DNA of 39,987 bases from Deltaproteobacteria bacterium (GTDB lineage: Bacteria; Desulfobacterota; GWC2-55-46): positions 1-39,987 of the forward strand of contig JACRCM010000066.1 in assembly GCA_016219025.1 (NCBI GenBank). Direction: 5' to 3'. Positions 6,387 through 14,418 of this stretch are shown one piece after another (position 1 is the stretch's first letter; the number at the start of each line of letters is the position of its first letter). The position numbers and the translations under genes are program-made. The notes beneath the pieces are model-generated. The model made no database searches and was not told the DNA's origin. It saw nothing but the letters and a program-made list of their open reading frames with translations.

Positions 6387-7952
6387 TCAGTGCCTGCCCC
6401 CGTGCGCTATGTCGCTCATTACAAAGGCGTCCACTAATTCAGGGTCGAACTGGGTGCCCTTGCACCGGACGATCTCTTCCTGCGCGGTCTGGGGCGTCAG
6501 GGCGGTGCGGTAGGGCCTCGTCGAGGTCATGGCGTCGTACGTGTCGGCTATGCTGAATATCCTAGCCACGAGCGGTATGTTCTCGCCGTGCAGTCCGGCC
6601 GGGTACCCGGCTCCGTCCCATCTCTCATGGTGATAAAGCACGACGGCCTTCTCCGTTGACATCAGGTTCAGCGGACGCAGTATCTCCTCGCCGCGAAGCA
6701 CGTGCGACCTCATTATCTCGCGCTCGTTGATGGTGAACCCGCTCCTCTTGAGAAGTATCTCGTCGCGCACGCCGATCTTGCCGATGTCGTGGAGCGGGCC
6801 TGCGAAGCTGATGGAATCGAGTATCTCCTGCTGGCAGTTGTAGGCACGGGCGATCTTGAGCGCGTACTGCGTGACCCTGTGCGAATGGTCTTTCGTATAC
6901 GTGTCCCTCGCGTCAAGGGCGTTTATGAGCGAATTTATCGCGCCGACTATGCTTGAGAAGATGTTCTCGGACAGGGCGATGTTTTCGAGCTTGAGAGAGG
7001 CCTTCGCGGTCAGGTTCTGCAGGAGGGTTATCGCGTCGGACGTTACCTCCCTGCCCGCCTCCTTGCCGTTGATGCCCAGGAGCACGACCACCTCGCGGTT
7101 GATAGTCAGCGGCGCTATGAGGAGCGGGCGCCTCCCGGAGGCCCTTACGCCGTCGGAGACAAGCGGGGAGAGTTCGCTGCCCTCCGGCATGAGGTATGAA
7201 TAGCACTTGTTCCTGACTATGCTCCTGAACGGCTCTCCCGCGGCGGGGAACCTCGTGCCTATGAGCGCGGCGCCGTCCTTGAAGCCGCTGGCCGCATGCA
7301 CGACGAATTCGCCTGACTCCGGCTCCGAGGTCATAATGAACGCGCTCGTCGAGTCTACGACGATCTGCGCGATGTCCATGGTCTTTCTGTAGATGTCCTC
7401 TTTCTCGTTCACCTCGTCGAGGGTTTCGCTTATCGTATGGAGTATGGAGAGTTCCTTTATCTTGTCCTCGAGCCGCCTCTTGGCCACCTCCGGCGTATTG
7501 CTGCTTACATGAGGCGTTGCCTGTCCAGCCGTGGCCGCCTCCGCGTTGGCGCGGAGCATCTTGGCCTCCTCGGAGGCCTTTCTGACGATGACCTCAAGCT
7601 CTTCGGCCTTGAACGGCTTGGGCAGGAAATCCACGGCCCCGTCCTTCATGGCCTCGACCGCGAGGTCGATCGAAGGGTATCCGGTGATCATGACCACCGG
7701 TATGAACGGCGCGGACTCCTTGGCCTTGGCGAGGAGGTCCATGCCGGTCATGCCCGGCATGTTGATGTCGGCGAGCACGACGTCATAATCCTGGCTCCGT
7801 CTGAGCGCGGCGATGGCGTCCTCGGCGTTGCCGAACTCGGCGACCTTCCAGCCCTTGCGGGTCAGTATCTCGCCGAGCGCCTCGCGCACCCCGTCGTCGT
7901 CATCGACAAGCATGATCCTGATCTGGTCTATCACCGCTGCGCCTGTGTGCAC
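6387..7952 (-). CDS. Response regulator with REC, GAF and HD-GYP domains
   Basis: The protein of about 521 residues has an N-terminal receiver domain (IMLVDDDDG; phospho-acceptor Asp in VVLADINMP). A GAF-like sensor segment covers about residues 165-320. The C-terminal HD-GYP domain has the metal motif LHDIGKIG (about residue 387) and HHERWDGAGYP (about 440-450), followed by ADTYDAMTS. HD-GYP proteins hydrolyse cyclic di-GMP, so phosphorylation would be coupled to c-di-GMP breakdown and to the motile/sessile choice. All canonical HD and GYP residues appear intact. GTG at 7952 is chosen because GGAG lies seven bases upstream; TTG at 7955 is possible. It is the last gene of the motility cluster and stops 25 bp from the bidirectional terminator. 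Confidence 0.88.
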   Translation of the reverse strand: MHTGAAVIDQIRIMLVDDDDGVREALGEILTRKGWKVAEFGNAEDAIAALRRSQDYDVVLADINMPGMTGMDLLAKAKESAPFIPVVMITGYPSIDLAVEAMKDGAVDFLPKPFKAEELEVIVRKASEEAKMLRANAEAATAGQATPHVSSNTPEVAKRRLEDKIKELSILHTISETLDEVNEKEDIYRKTMDIAQIVVDSTSAFIMTSEPESGEFVVHAASGFKDGAALIGTRFPAAGEPFRSIVRNKCYSYLMPEGSELSPLVSDGVRASGRRPLLIAPLTINREVVVLLGINGKEAGREVTSDAITLLQNLTAKASLKLENIALSENIFSSIVGAINSLINALDARDTYTKDHSHRVTQYALKIARAYNCQQEILDSISFAGPLHDIGKIGVRDEILLKRSGFTINEREIMRSHVLRGEEILRPLNLMSTEKAVVLYHHERWDGAGYPAGLHGENIPLVARIFSIADTYDAMTSTRPYRTALTPQTAQEEIVRCKGTQFDPELVDAFVMSDIAHGGRH

Positions 7953-8014
7953 CAAGAGACTCCGATGCCGATATCGTAAGAAAAAAAACGGGGTGGGCGT
8001 CCGTGCCGGACTCG

Positions 8015-8626
8015 TCAGACCTTCAACGCGAATTTATTCTTCAAAAGCCTGTCCGCCTCTTTTACATATTCCTGCTGTTTGAAGAGATCGGGGCTGTCCT
8101 TGCCGGGCGCAGCCGTGGCGCGTCCGGTCTGGGCGCCGATGCCGGCCGCCGCGGAATTATTCGCGGATTCGGCGAGCGCGGCCTTCAGTTGAGCGATCTC
8201 GGCGTGCGCCGAGTGCAGTTCATCGAGGAGTTCCTTATTCTGCGCCATCAACCTGATCCATTCGCACGCCTTCTTTATGACGATCATCAACTCGTCGAGC
8301 CTGAACGGCTTGGCGATATAATCATACGCGCCCGCCTGAATGGCGTTGACCGCCGTCTCTATGGTGGCGTACCCGGTGATCATTATCACCTGTATGTCCC
8401 TGTCCAGTTCCTTGATCCTCTGAAGAAGGACGAGACCGTCCATCTTCGGCATCATAAGGTCCGTAACGACGATATTATACCGCTCCATGCGGAGTTTTAC
8501 CAGCGCGTCCTCGCCGTCCTTGGCGACCACGGCCGTATACCCCCAGTCCCTTACGGCTTCAATCAGGAGTTCCCTCACGTCAGGGTCGTCATCCGTGATC
8601 AATATCTTGAAATTAACGTCCGTCAT
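8015..8626 (-). CDS. Single receiver-domain response regulator with coiled-coil/Ala-rich tail
   Basis: Residues 1-120 are a complete receiver domain: acidic triad ITDDDP, phospho-acceptor Asp56 in VVTDLMMP, Thr in MITGYAT and Lys in AKPF. A helical segment (about 125-160, NKELLDELHSAHAEIAQLKAAL) follows, then an Ala/Gly-rich linker and a basic C-terminus (KEADRLLKNKFALKV). No DNA-binding, enzymatic or other output domain is recognised, so output is probably by protein interaction. A heptamer repeat begins four bases upstream of the ATG and leaves no Shine-Dalgarno sequence. It lies between flgM and the HD-GYP regulator on the same strand. Confidence 0.82.
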   Translation of the reverse strand: MTDVNFKILITDDDPDVRELLIEAVRDWGYTAVVAKDGEDALVKLRMERYNIVVTDLMMPKMDGLVLLQRIKELDRDIQVIMITGYATIETAVNAIQAGAYDYIAKPFRLDELMIVIKKACEWIRLMAQNKELLDELHSAHAEIAQLKAALAESANNSAAAGIGAQTGRATAAPGKDSPDLFKQQEYVKEADRLLKNKFALKV

Positions 8627-8629
8627 TTT

Positions 8630-8657
8630 GGTTATCGGTTATAGGTTATCAGGTTAT
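8630..8657. repeat. GGTTATC heptamer array at the REC-protein start
   Basis: Four tandem 7-bp units (GGTTATC, GGTTATA, GGTTATC, AGGTTAT) begin three bases beyond the start codon at 8624-8626. They occupy the position where a ribosome binding site is expected for the leftward gene. Only one arm is present. Confidence 0.65.
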
Positions 8658-8681
8658 AAATTTAGGGATAGCGGGTCGTCC

Positions 8682-8996
8682 TCAGCCTTTATTCCTTGCG
8701 TATACCGCGTCGGTTATCGCGCGCTCGATTATCCTGACCGCCACCGCGTCGGGGTCAATCGCGTAGGTGCCGTTTTGCAGGACGCCCTTGACGCCGTCCA
8801 CCTTCTCGGCGCGAACCTCCGGGAGCGCGTCGATAAGTTTTCTCGCCTTCGACAGTTCCCTTGCGCCGGCGGATATGTCTACCCTGTCGGCGTTGCCGGG
8901 CCTTGCGGCGGCACCCTGATCCATCCTTGCGCCGGCGTCTACCTTGCCGGACTGCGCGACTGCAACCGGGGTTGTCTTTTTATCCCTTATCTTCAT
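8682..8996 (-). CDS. flgM: Anti-sigma-28 factor FlgM
   Basis: At 104 residues it has the usual FlgM length. It shows the C-terminal sigma-28-binding pattern: RVDISAGARELSKA, then ALPEVRAEKVDGVKGVLQNG and TYAIDPDAVAVRIIERA. The N-terminal third is polar and probably disordered, as expected for a protein exported through the flagellar channel. FlgM binds and inhibits FliA until hook completion allows its secretion. A sigma-28 promoter lies 73-99 bp upstream, giving a negative feedback loop with the fliA gene of the same cluster. GAGG sits nine bases before the ATG. Confidence 0.88.
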   Translation of the reverse strand: MKIRDKKTTPVAVAQSGKVDAGARMDQGAAARPGNADRVDISAGARELSKARKLIDALPEVRAEKVDGVKGVLQNGTYAIDPDAVAVRIIERAITDAVYARNKG

Positions 8997-9068
8997 ATAT
9001 GGATGCCTCTGGATATTGATCGTTCATAAGCTATGAACGACCAGCTTTCAGTGCGCATAATACTTAAT

Positions 9069-9095
9069 ATATCGGCCGCCTCCGGAAAAACTTTA
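9069..9095 (-). promoter_or_regulatory. Sigma-28 (FliA) promoter of flgM
   Basis: On the - strand TAAA (9092-9095) is followed after exactly 15 bp by GCCGATAT (9069-9076). This is one base away from the consensus TAAA-N15-GCCGATAA. Transcription would start just before flgM. The rest of the 204-bp gap (8997-9200) has no other recognisable feature. Confidence 0.85.
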
Positions 9096-9200
9096 GGCCG
9101 AGGAAGCCACAATTTCCGGGAGTAACGACAAAAATTTGACGGACTTGAAGAGGCAACGAAGCGGACGTAAACGGCATTTTGCAGGGAAAGACGTGGTTTT

Positions 9201-10028
9201 CTAATACAGCGGAAGTCCCCGGTCGAAGGCGACCTTTACATTTTCAAGTATCCTGGCGATGCCGTTATCATCTATGCCGAGCGTCTCGCCGAGGGTGCCG
9301 AAGGTCACGTCCGCGCCCGCGCGCATGGGCGCGCTAATGCCGAGCCTCAGACACATCCTGTCGGCAAGGGCGACTATCGACACGAGGTTATAGATATAGC
9401 GCTCCTTGAGTATGATCTCCGGGTCGTCGAAATAAAGTATGAGGGATTCAAAGACGTCCGGGAACCCCCACCTCCTGACCATGGCGGCTCCGACCTCCCT
9501 GTGGGTAAATCCGAACTCCTCCTTGCAGGCGTCGGAGAAGGAGATGCCCTCCTTGCGCGCCCTATCCAGCGTCCTCCGGTAGGCGTCGGGAAAGCCGTTT
9601 ACGATGGCGGCGGAGCCGGCGTCATGCAGGAGTCCGCCGATAAAGGCGTCTTCTACGTCGGAGAGTTTCGTGTGCCGCGCGATTATGCTTGAGGCGATGG
9701 CGGAACCCATCATGCCGCGCCAGATAGCCTGTTCGTCGTCCCCAAGCCTCTTGAAGAGTCCCTTGATGGACGCCGCCACGACGATATTCCTGACCGCGTT
9801 GAAGCCGAGGCGCATGATGGCGTCGGAGAGCGTCGGAGGCGTAAGACCGCCTCCGTAGAAGTCATAATTGGCGATGTTGAGTATCTTGGCGGCCAGCGGA
9901 CCGTCGCAGGATATGAGCCGTTTGACCTTTTCCACGGATACGTCCGGGCCGAACAGGAGGCTCAAAACCTTCCGGGCATTGTCCGGCAGGGCCGGTAGTT
10001 CCATCCCATCCAAGGCGTCGTTGCTCAC
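9201..10028 (-). CDS. HDOD-domain signalling protein
   Basis: The protein of 275 residues is dominated by an HDOD domain, a non-catalytic relative of HD phosphohydrolases often found in chemotaxis and motility operons. Characteristic parts are LPALPDNARKVLSLL, VKRLISCDGPLAAKILNIAN, LGFNAVRNIVVAASIKGLF, GGLLHDAG and EEFGFTHREVGAAMVRRWGFP. No second output domain is visible. The GTG at 10028 is preferred over a start 81 bp upstream because GGGAG lies eight bases before it and the domain begins right after. The partner signal is unknown. The position behind the MCP and chemotaxis genes supports a motility-control role. Confidence 0.8.
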   Translation of the reverse strand: MSNDALDGMELPALPDNARKVLSLLFGPDVSVEKVKRLISCDGPLAAKILNIANYDFYGGGLTPPTLSDAIMRLGFNAVRNIVVAASIKGLFKRLGDDEQAIWRGMMGSAIASSIIARHTKLSDVEDAFIGGLLHDAGSAAIVNGFPDAYRRTLDRARKEGISFSDACKEEFGFTHREVGAAMVRRWGFPDVFESLILYFDDPEIILKERYIYNLVSIVALADRMCLRLGISAPMRAGADVTFGTLGETLGIDDNGIARILENVKVAFDRGLPLY

Positions 10029-10256
10029 CTTGCACGCTCCCAATGTTTCAACGAATGCCCTGAGGCGCGCAAATACCGTAATGCGCGCGCGCCATGCGTG
10101 ATGCGGCATACGTTGTGCCGTTTGCGCGTTTCAACGGCAACGCATCGCAATCGTTCATAGCCACGCTCCGCCCCGAAGGCTCATGTTTGAAACAAAGCCT
10201 TTTCACCTTTACGTATCACGTATAACGCACACGCATCACGCTTTTTTTATTCCGTT

Positions 10257-12350
10257 TTACGCCTTGGCGGTGTCCCTGTTCATCTTGAGCAGGGGCGCGG
10301 GGCGCTTGGACGCGGTCTTTTTGACCTCGACCGGAAATTCCGCCCTCGGCTCAAACCGGAGTTCTCCATGAGCGGAGACGGAGAACCTCGTCACGAGGTC
10401 CTTGAGTTCGGCGGCAAGACGCGCCATCTCTCCGGTCGCCCTGGAGACCTCTCCTATGGCCGAGACGTTCGCCTTGGCCACCTCGGCTATCGAGTCCATG
10501 TTCTGGGTTATCTCGTCGGTCGTGGACGACTGTTCCTCCGCCGACGTGGCTATGTGGCTTATCATGTCGGTGACGTTTTCCACGCCTGAGACTATGCGCT
10601 TCAAGGCGTCTCCCGCCTCGTTGGCGAGCTTGACGCCGTTTTCGACCTTGGCCGTGCCCTCGGCCATCGCGGTTACGGCCTTACCGGTCTCGGTCTGTAT
10701 GGTGCATATCATCCCGCTTATCTCTTTCGTGGCCTTCGTGGTGCGCTCGGCGAGTTTCCTCACCTCGTCGGCCACAACCGCGAACCCCCTGCCCTGCTCC
10801 CCTGCCCTGGCCGCCTCTATCGCGGCATTAAGTGCAAGAAGGTTGGTCTGGTCGGCGATGTCGTTGATGACGGAGACGATGGTGCCTATCTCCTCCGAGG
10901 ACTTTCCGAGCTTCTTGATGGTATCCGCGGTGACGGACGTTGACTGCGCGACCTCCTTCATGGCGGTTATGGCCTGCGTCACCACGTCTCCGCCCTTGAT
11001 GGCGATGTTCTGGGCGCTCCTCGCGGACTCGGAGACCTGCTGGGAGTTCTTGGCGACCTCTATGACCGTGGCGTTCATCTCCTCCATCGCCGCAGCGACC
11101 TGCACGGTCTGGCCTGACTGCTTGTCCGCGCCCGTGGCTATCTGCGTGGCCGAGGCCGAGAGCTGCTCGGATGCCGAGGCGAGCTGACCCGACGAATCGG
11201 CTATCCTGCCGATGACGCCGGACATCTGCCCGGCCATCTCGTCAACGCTCCTGCCGAGCTCGGAGATCTCGTCCCTCATCTCGAAGCCCATGAAGGTGAG
11301 CTTGATGTTCGCCCTCTTCGTGAGGTCTCCCCTGGCAAACCCCTCCACCGTCTCCTTGACCATGATAAGCGGCGCGAGGAGATGCGCGTTCGTAAGATAC
11401 AAGAAAAAGACCGCCAGGGCGGCGGAGACGAGTATGCCCAAGGCCATGATGAGTATGCCCTTCATGGCGGATTTGCCGGCCGCGATGGATATCTCGGAGG
11501 TGAGACCCTCCGCCGCGGTGACCATCTGCGGCGTATGCGCGTTGGAGAGTTCATTGACCTTCCTGGCAAAGACGTCCTTGTTCTTCATGCCCTGCGCTAT
11601 AAGGGTCTTTCTCTTGGCCCATAAGACCTCTGCGTCCCTGAATTTGGCCAGCATGTCAGCGTGTTTGACCGGCTTGAGTCCGAGTTCCGCGCTTCCGTCC
11701 CTGAGCCCAGCGAAGGTCTTCTCGAAGTCGTTCATGGTGGTCTTCAAGTCTTCCGAGACCGCGTCGAGTTCGTAGTTGGAACGCGCGTAACGCTCCATGA
11801 GGTAGGCCATCTTGGCGGTCCTCATCCTCTGGAGACCGGCGAGGTCGATGGATTTGCCGTAGGACTGGTCTTTGAGCGCCACAAAGCCCTTGACGATGGC
11901 GTTGAGCTTGTCCACCATCGGGTACGTCGTGGTCTCGACCTCGATCATTATGTCCGAGAGGTGGTCGCCTGCGTCCATCGCCTCGTCGAGCGACTCGCGC
12001 ATCTCCTTCCATTTCTGGTTCACGACATCGAGCTTGGCGAGCACGTCGGGCTCGGTTATGGCCGGATAATCGCCGGAGCCTGTCTTGAGCCGTTCAAGGA
12101 CGGTTCCGAACTCCTTTTTCTGCGCCTGGAATACCGCCTCAAGCGGCTCCTCACCGTTCATGATGTGGCGGTTCAGGATATAATTTATCTCAACGGCCCT
12201 CTTTCTGAGCGACGCGACCTCGACTATCTGCGTGTACTTCCTGCTCATCCCGCCCACCAGAAAGTATATGATGGGTATCTGGATGAAGAAGAGCACTATC
12301 AGAAAAACGTAACTACCCACGAGACGCGTCTTTACCGAATAGATGTTCAT
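10257..12350 (-). CDS. Methyl-accepting chemotaxis protein
   Basis: The 697-residue transmembrane chemoreceptor has one hydrophobic helix at about residues 9-32, a helical periplasmic sensor to about 295 and a second membrane helix at about 297-318 ([19 protein letters not shown]). A HAMP domain follows, then a long cytoplasmic signalling hairpin with the invariant tip [20 protein letters not shown] at about 510-530. The sensor looks like a four-helix bundle and I cannot name a ligand. No CheR-tethering pentapeptide ends the protein. AGGAGG precedes the ATG by four bases. It is the only MCP in the window and sits downstream of cheW, so it probably feeds the CheA encoded here. Confidence 0.93.
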   Translation of the reverse strand: MNIYSVKTRLVGSYVFLIVLFFIQIPIIYFLVGGMSRKYTQIVEVASLRKRAVEINYILNRHIMNGEEPLEAVFQAQKKEFGTVLERLKTGSGDYPAITEPDVLAKLDVVNQKWKEMRESLDEAMDAGDHLSDIMIEVETTTYPMVDKLNAIVKGFVALKDQSYGKSIDLAGLQRMRTAKMAYLMERYARSNYELDAVSEDLKTTMNDFEKTFAGLRDGSAELGLKPVKHADMLAKFRDAEVLWAKRKTLIAQGMKNKDVFARKVNELSNAHTPQMVTAAEGLTSEISIAAGKSAMKGILIMALGILVSAALAVFFLYLTNAHLLAPLIMVKETVEGFARGDLTKRANIKLTFMGFEMRDEISELGRSVDEMAGQMSGVIGRIADSSGQLASASEQLSASATQIATGADKQSGQTVQVAAAMEEMNATVIEVAKNSQQVSESARSAQNIAIKGGDVVTQAITAMKEVAQSTSVTADTIKKLGKSSEEIGTIVSVINDIADQTNLLALNAAIEAARAGEQGRGFAVVADEVRKLAERTTKATKEISGMICTIQTETGKAVTAMAEGTAKVENGVKLANEAGDALKRIVSGVENVTDMISHIATSAEEQSSTTDEITQNMDSIAEVAKANVSAIGEVSRATGEMARLAAELKDLVTRFSVSAHGELRFEPRAEFPVEVKKTASKRPAPLLKMNRDTAKA

Positions 12351-12499
12351 CCTGCCTCCTTGACCGGCACGACATGGCGCGTTTGATATCAGGCTAAGGC
12401 GCGCTTATCCCTTTCCATCTCTACGATCAACGGCGTTTTTATATGACAATCTCCCGGAGGCGCGCCGCTTTATTGCCGCGGGGCATCCGGGCGCAAACG

Positions 12500-12991
12500 T
12501 CAAGCGGCGGTCACCACGTTGCCAAGCGCGTCCTTCTCAGAGCGCGTGAGTATCCTGGCCACGTCGAGGAGTATGAGCAGTCTGCCGTCGAGCTTGCCTA
12601 CCCCTTTTATGTAATCAGATTCGATGTTGGTCACGAGCGCCGGAGGGGGCTCCACCGTGTCGGCGGATATGCGCAGCACCTCGGATACCGCGTCTACTTT
12701 AAGCCCTACCGTCCTGTCGTCCACGTCCACGACTATGATGCGGGTCTCGTGCGTCTTTGCGCCAGCGCTCAACCCGAAACGCTTGCGCAGGTCAAGCACC
12801 GGTATGACGCGGCCGCGGAGGTTGATGACCCCTTCGACGAAATCAGGCGTGCGCGGCACCCTTGTGAGTTCCATGTGCCTTATTATCTCCTGCACCTTCA
12901 AGATATCGAGAGAAAATTCCTCGTTGCCGAGCCTGAACGTAACGAGCTGCAAAATCTCCTTCTCTTTCTTATCTTCCGTCAAGTTAGACAT
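12500..12991 (-). CDS. cheW: Chemotaxis coupling protein CheW
   Basis: The 163-residue protein is a single CheW (SH3-like) domain that bridges MCPs to CheA. Typical elements are LVTFRLGNEEFSLDILKVQEI, the loop RVPRTPDFVEGVINLRGRVIPVLDLRKRF and ETRIIVVDVDDRTVGLKVDAV. ATG at 12991 is chosen over an upstream start because AGGAGG precedes it by five bases and the protein then has normal CheW length. Unlike the tightly packed upstream che genes it follows a gap of about 240 bp, so it may have its own promoter. Confidence 0.92.
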   Translation of the reverse strand: MSNLTEDKKEKEILQLVTFRLGNEEFSLDILKVQEIIRHMELTRVPRTPDFVEGVINLRGRVIPVLDLRKRFGLSAGAKTHETRIIVVDVDDRTVGLKVDAVSEVLRISADTVEPPPALVTNIESDYIKGVGKLDGRLLILLDVARILTRSEKDALGNVVTAA

Positions 12992-13080
12992 TGGCGCCTC
13001 CTGTTGTCCGGCCAAGTGATGAACACAATACGCAAAGCACATCTACTGCATGATACGTAAGACATTTCAACTGCTTGCCA

Positions 13081-13109
13081 AGTATACCTGAGCCGGTTTA
13101 TACCTGCAA
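13081..13109 (-). promoter_or_regulatory. Possible sigma-70-like promoter upstream of cheW
   Basis: On the - strand TTGCAG (13104-13109) and TATACT (13081-13086) are separated by 17 bp, about 90 bp upstream of cheW. The -10 is good but the -35 matches only its first three bases. It is the best candidate in the 242-bp cheB-cheW gap, where nothing else was recognised. Confidence 0.25.
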
Positions 13110-13233
13110 TGGCGCTCCAGCAGACGCAATCCCTGCGCTACCGGGCCTGACCGTCAATTATCGTGCATATAGGATTATTAACACAATATCCACAGCATAT
13201 CAATGAAATAATCGACTGCGCCTCATGGCCGCC

Positions 13234-14280
13234 TCATATCATATTCACTATCTCGGCGGCTATCTTGTCGAGCGGCGCGACCTTGTCGGCCAGCCCGGCC
13301 TCGACTACCGCCTTGGGCATCCCGTATACCGTGCAGGACTCCTCGTTCTGGGCTATGGTCTTGCCCCCGGTCTCCTTTATCGCCCTCATCCCCTCAAGGC
13401 CGTCGTGCCCCATGCCCGTCAATATGACGCCCATGGCCCTGCCCGAAAAGCTCTCTGCGACCGACGTCATGGCTATATCAACCGACGGCTTGTAGAGCGA
13501 ATTGAACGGGTCGTTGCTTATCTCCACCTGAAAGTCCGTTACCCCGCGCCGCCTTATCCGGGTCTGCGTGCCGCCAGGCGTTAGGAATACCCGCCCCGGA
13601 GTCACCTTTTCGCCGTCCTCGGCCTCCTTCACGGGTATCTTGCACAGACTGTTGAGCCTCTCGGCGAAGGCGCCGGTAAACGCCTTGGGCATGTGAACGG
13701 CCACGAGGAACGGCGTGCCGATGTCTCCGGGCAGGTGCGAGAGCACCTCCTGAATCGCGCGCGGCCCGCCCGTGGAGGCGCCTATGGCTACAAAGCCTAT
13801 CTTCTGAGTGACGTGCCCGGACGGCGTTGAAAGCGGCGGCTCCGGCCTCCTGTAGGCGCGCAGTCCGTGGAGCCTGTTGGCCTTCCTGCCGAGCGCCTTT
13901 ATCTTGGCGATAAGCTCGTCCTGAATCTTGAGCATATCGAGCGCCGAGGTCACGAGGTTCTTAGAGATATAGTCCGCGGCGCCCTTGTCCAGGGCCTCGA
14001 ACGTCGCGTGCGCGCCCTCGGTGGTGAGCGAGCTTACCATGAGTATGGGCGTGGGGAACTTCTCCATGATGACCCCGGTCGCCTCAAGGCCGTTCATCCG
14101 GGGCATCTCCACGTCCATCGTAATCACGTCCGGCTGAAGAGACGCCGCAAGCTCCACGCCCTCAGCCCCGTCGCGGCCGGAGCCTATCACCTCGATCTCC
14201 GGGTCGGTCTCCAGCATCTGCCGTATGATCCGCCTCATGAAGGCGGAATCATCCACGACCAATACCCTTAGCTTTGACAC
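13234..14280 (-). CDS. cheB: Chemotaxis methylesterase/deamidase CheB
   Basis: The 348-residue protein joins a receiver domain (residues 1-120; phospho-acceptor Asp56 in VITMDVEMP) to a CheB esterase domain. The catalytic serine is in GASTGGPRA, the histidine in VAVHMPKAFT and the aspartate in LTGMGHDGLEG. It removes methyl groups from MCP glutamates for adaptation and opposes the CheR encoded upstream. The start is GTG, preceded by GGGAGG. Length and motifs are normal for the family. A heptamer hairpin fills the gap to cheA. Confidence 0.95.
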   Translation of the reverse strand: MSKLRVLVVDDSAFMRRIIRQMLETDPEIEVIGSGRDGAEGVELAASLQPDVITMDVEMPRMNGLEATGVIMEKFPTPILMVSSLTTEGAHATFEALDKGAADYISKNLVTSALDMLKIQDELIAKIKALGRKANRLHGLRAYRRPEPPLSTPSGHVTQKIGFVAIGASTGGPRAIQEVLSHLPGDIGTPFLVAVHMPKAFTGAFAERLNSLCKIPVKEAEDGEKVTPGRVFLTPGGTQTRIRRRGVTDFQVEISNDPFNSLYKPSVDIAMTSVAESFSGRAMGVILTGMGHDGLEGMRAIKETGGKTIAQNEESCTVYGMPKAVVEAGLADKVAPLDKIAAEIVNMI

Positions 14281-14301
14281 TCTACGCCTCGCCTCCCTTG
14301 C

Positions 14302-14373
14302 GGTTATCCGTTATCGATGGACGGTTATCGGTGAGAGGTTATCCGTTTTTGTCTTTACCGATAACCGATGACC
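14302..14373. repeat. GGTTATC heptamer hairpin between cheA and cheB
   Basis: Six consecutive 7-bp units run from 14302 to 14343 (GGTTATC, CGTTATC, GATGGAC, GGTTATC, GGTGAGA, GGTTATC). A shorter complementary arm, ACCGATAACCGATGACC, occupies 14357-14373. RNA from either strand could fold into an imperfect hairpin. It separates cheA from cheB without an obvious terminator T tract. Confidence 0.75.
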
Positions 14374-14418
14374 AGCCTCAATTATAACATGTCCCCGCCG
14401 CGATGCCGGAGGGGGCCG

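Noticed and set aside
13105-13119. TGGAGCGCCATTGCA upstream of cheW as a sigma-54 promoter
   Set aside because: GG and GC are 9 bp apart instead of 10 and the CACG part is poor, so it does not meet the strict spacing rule.
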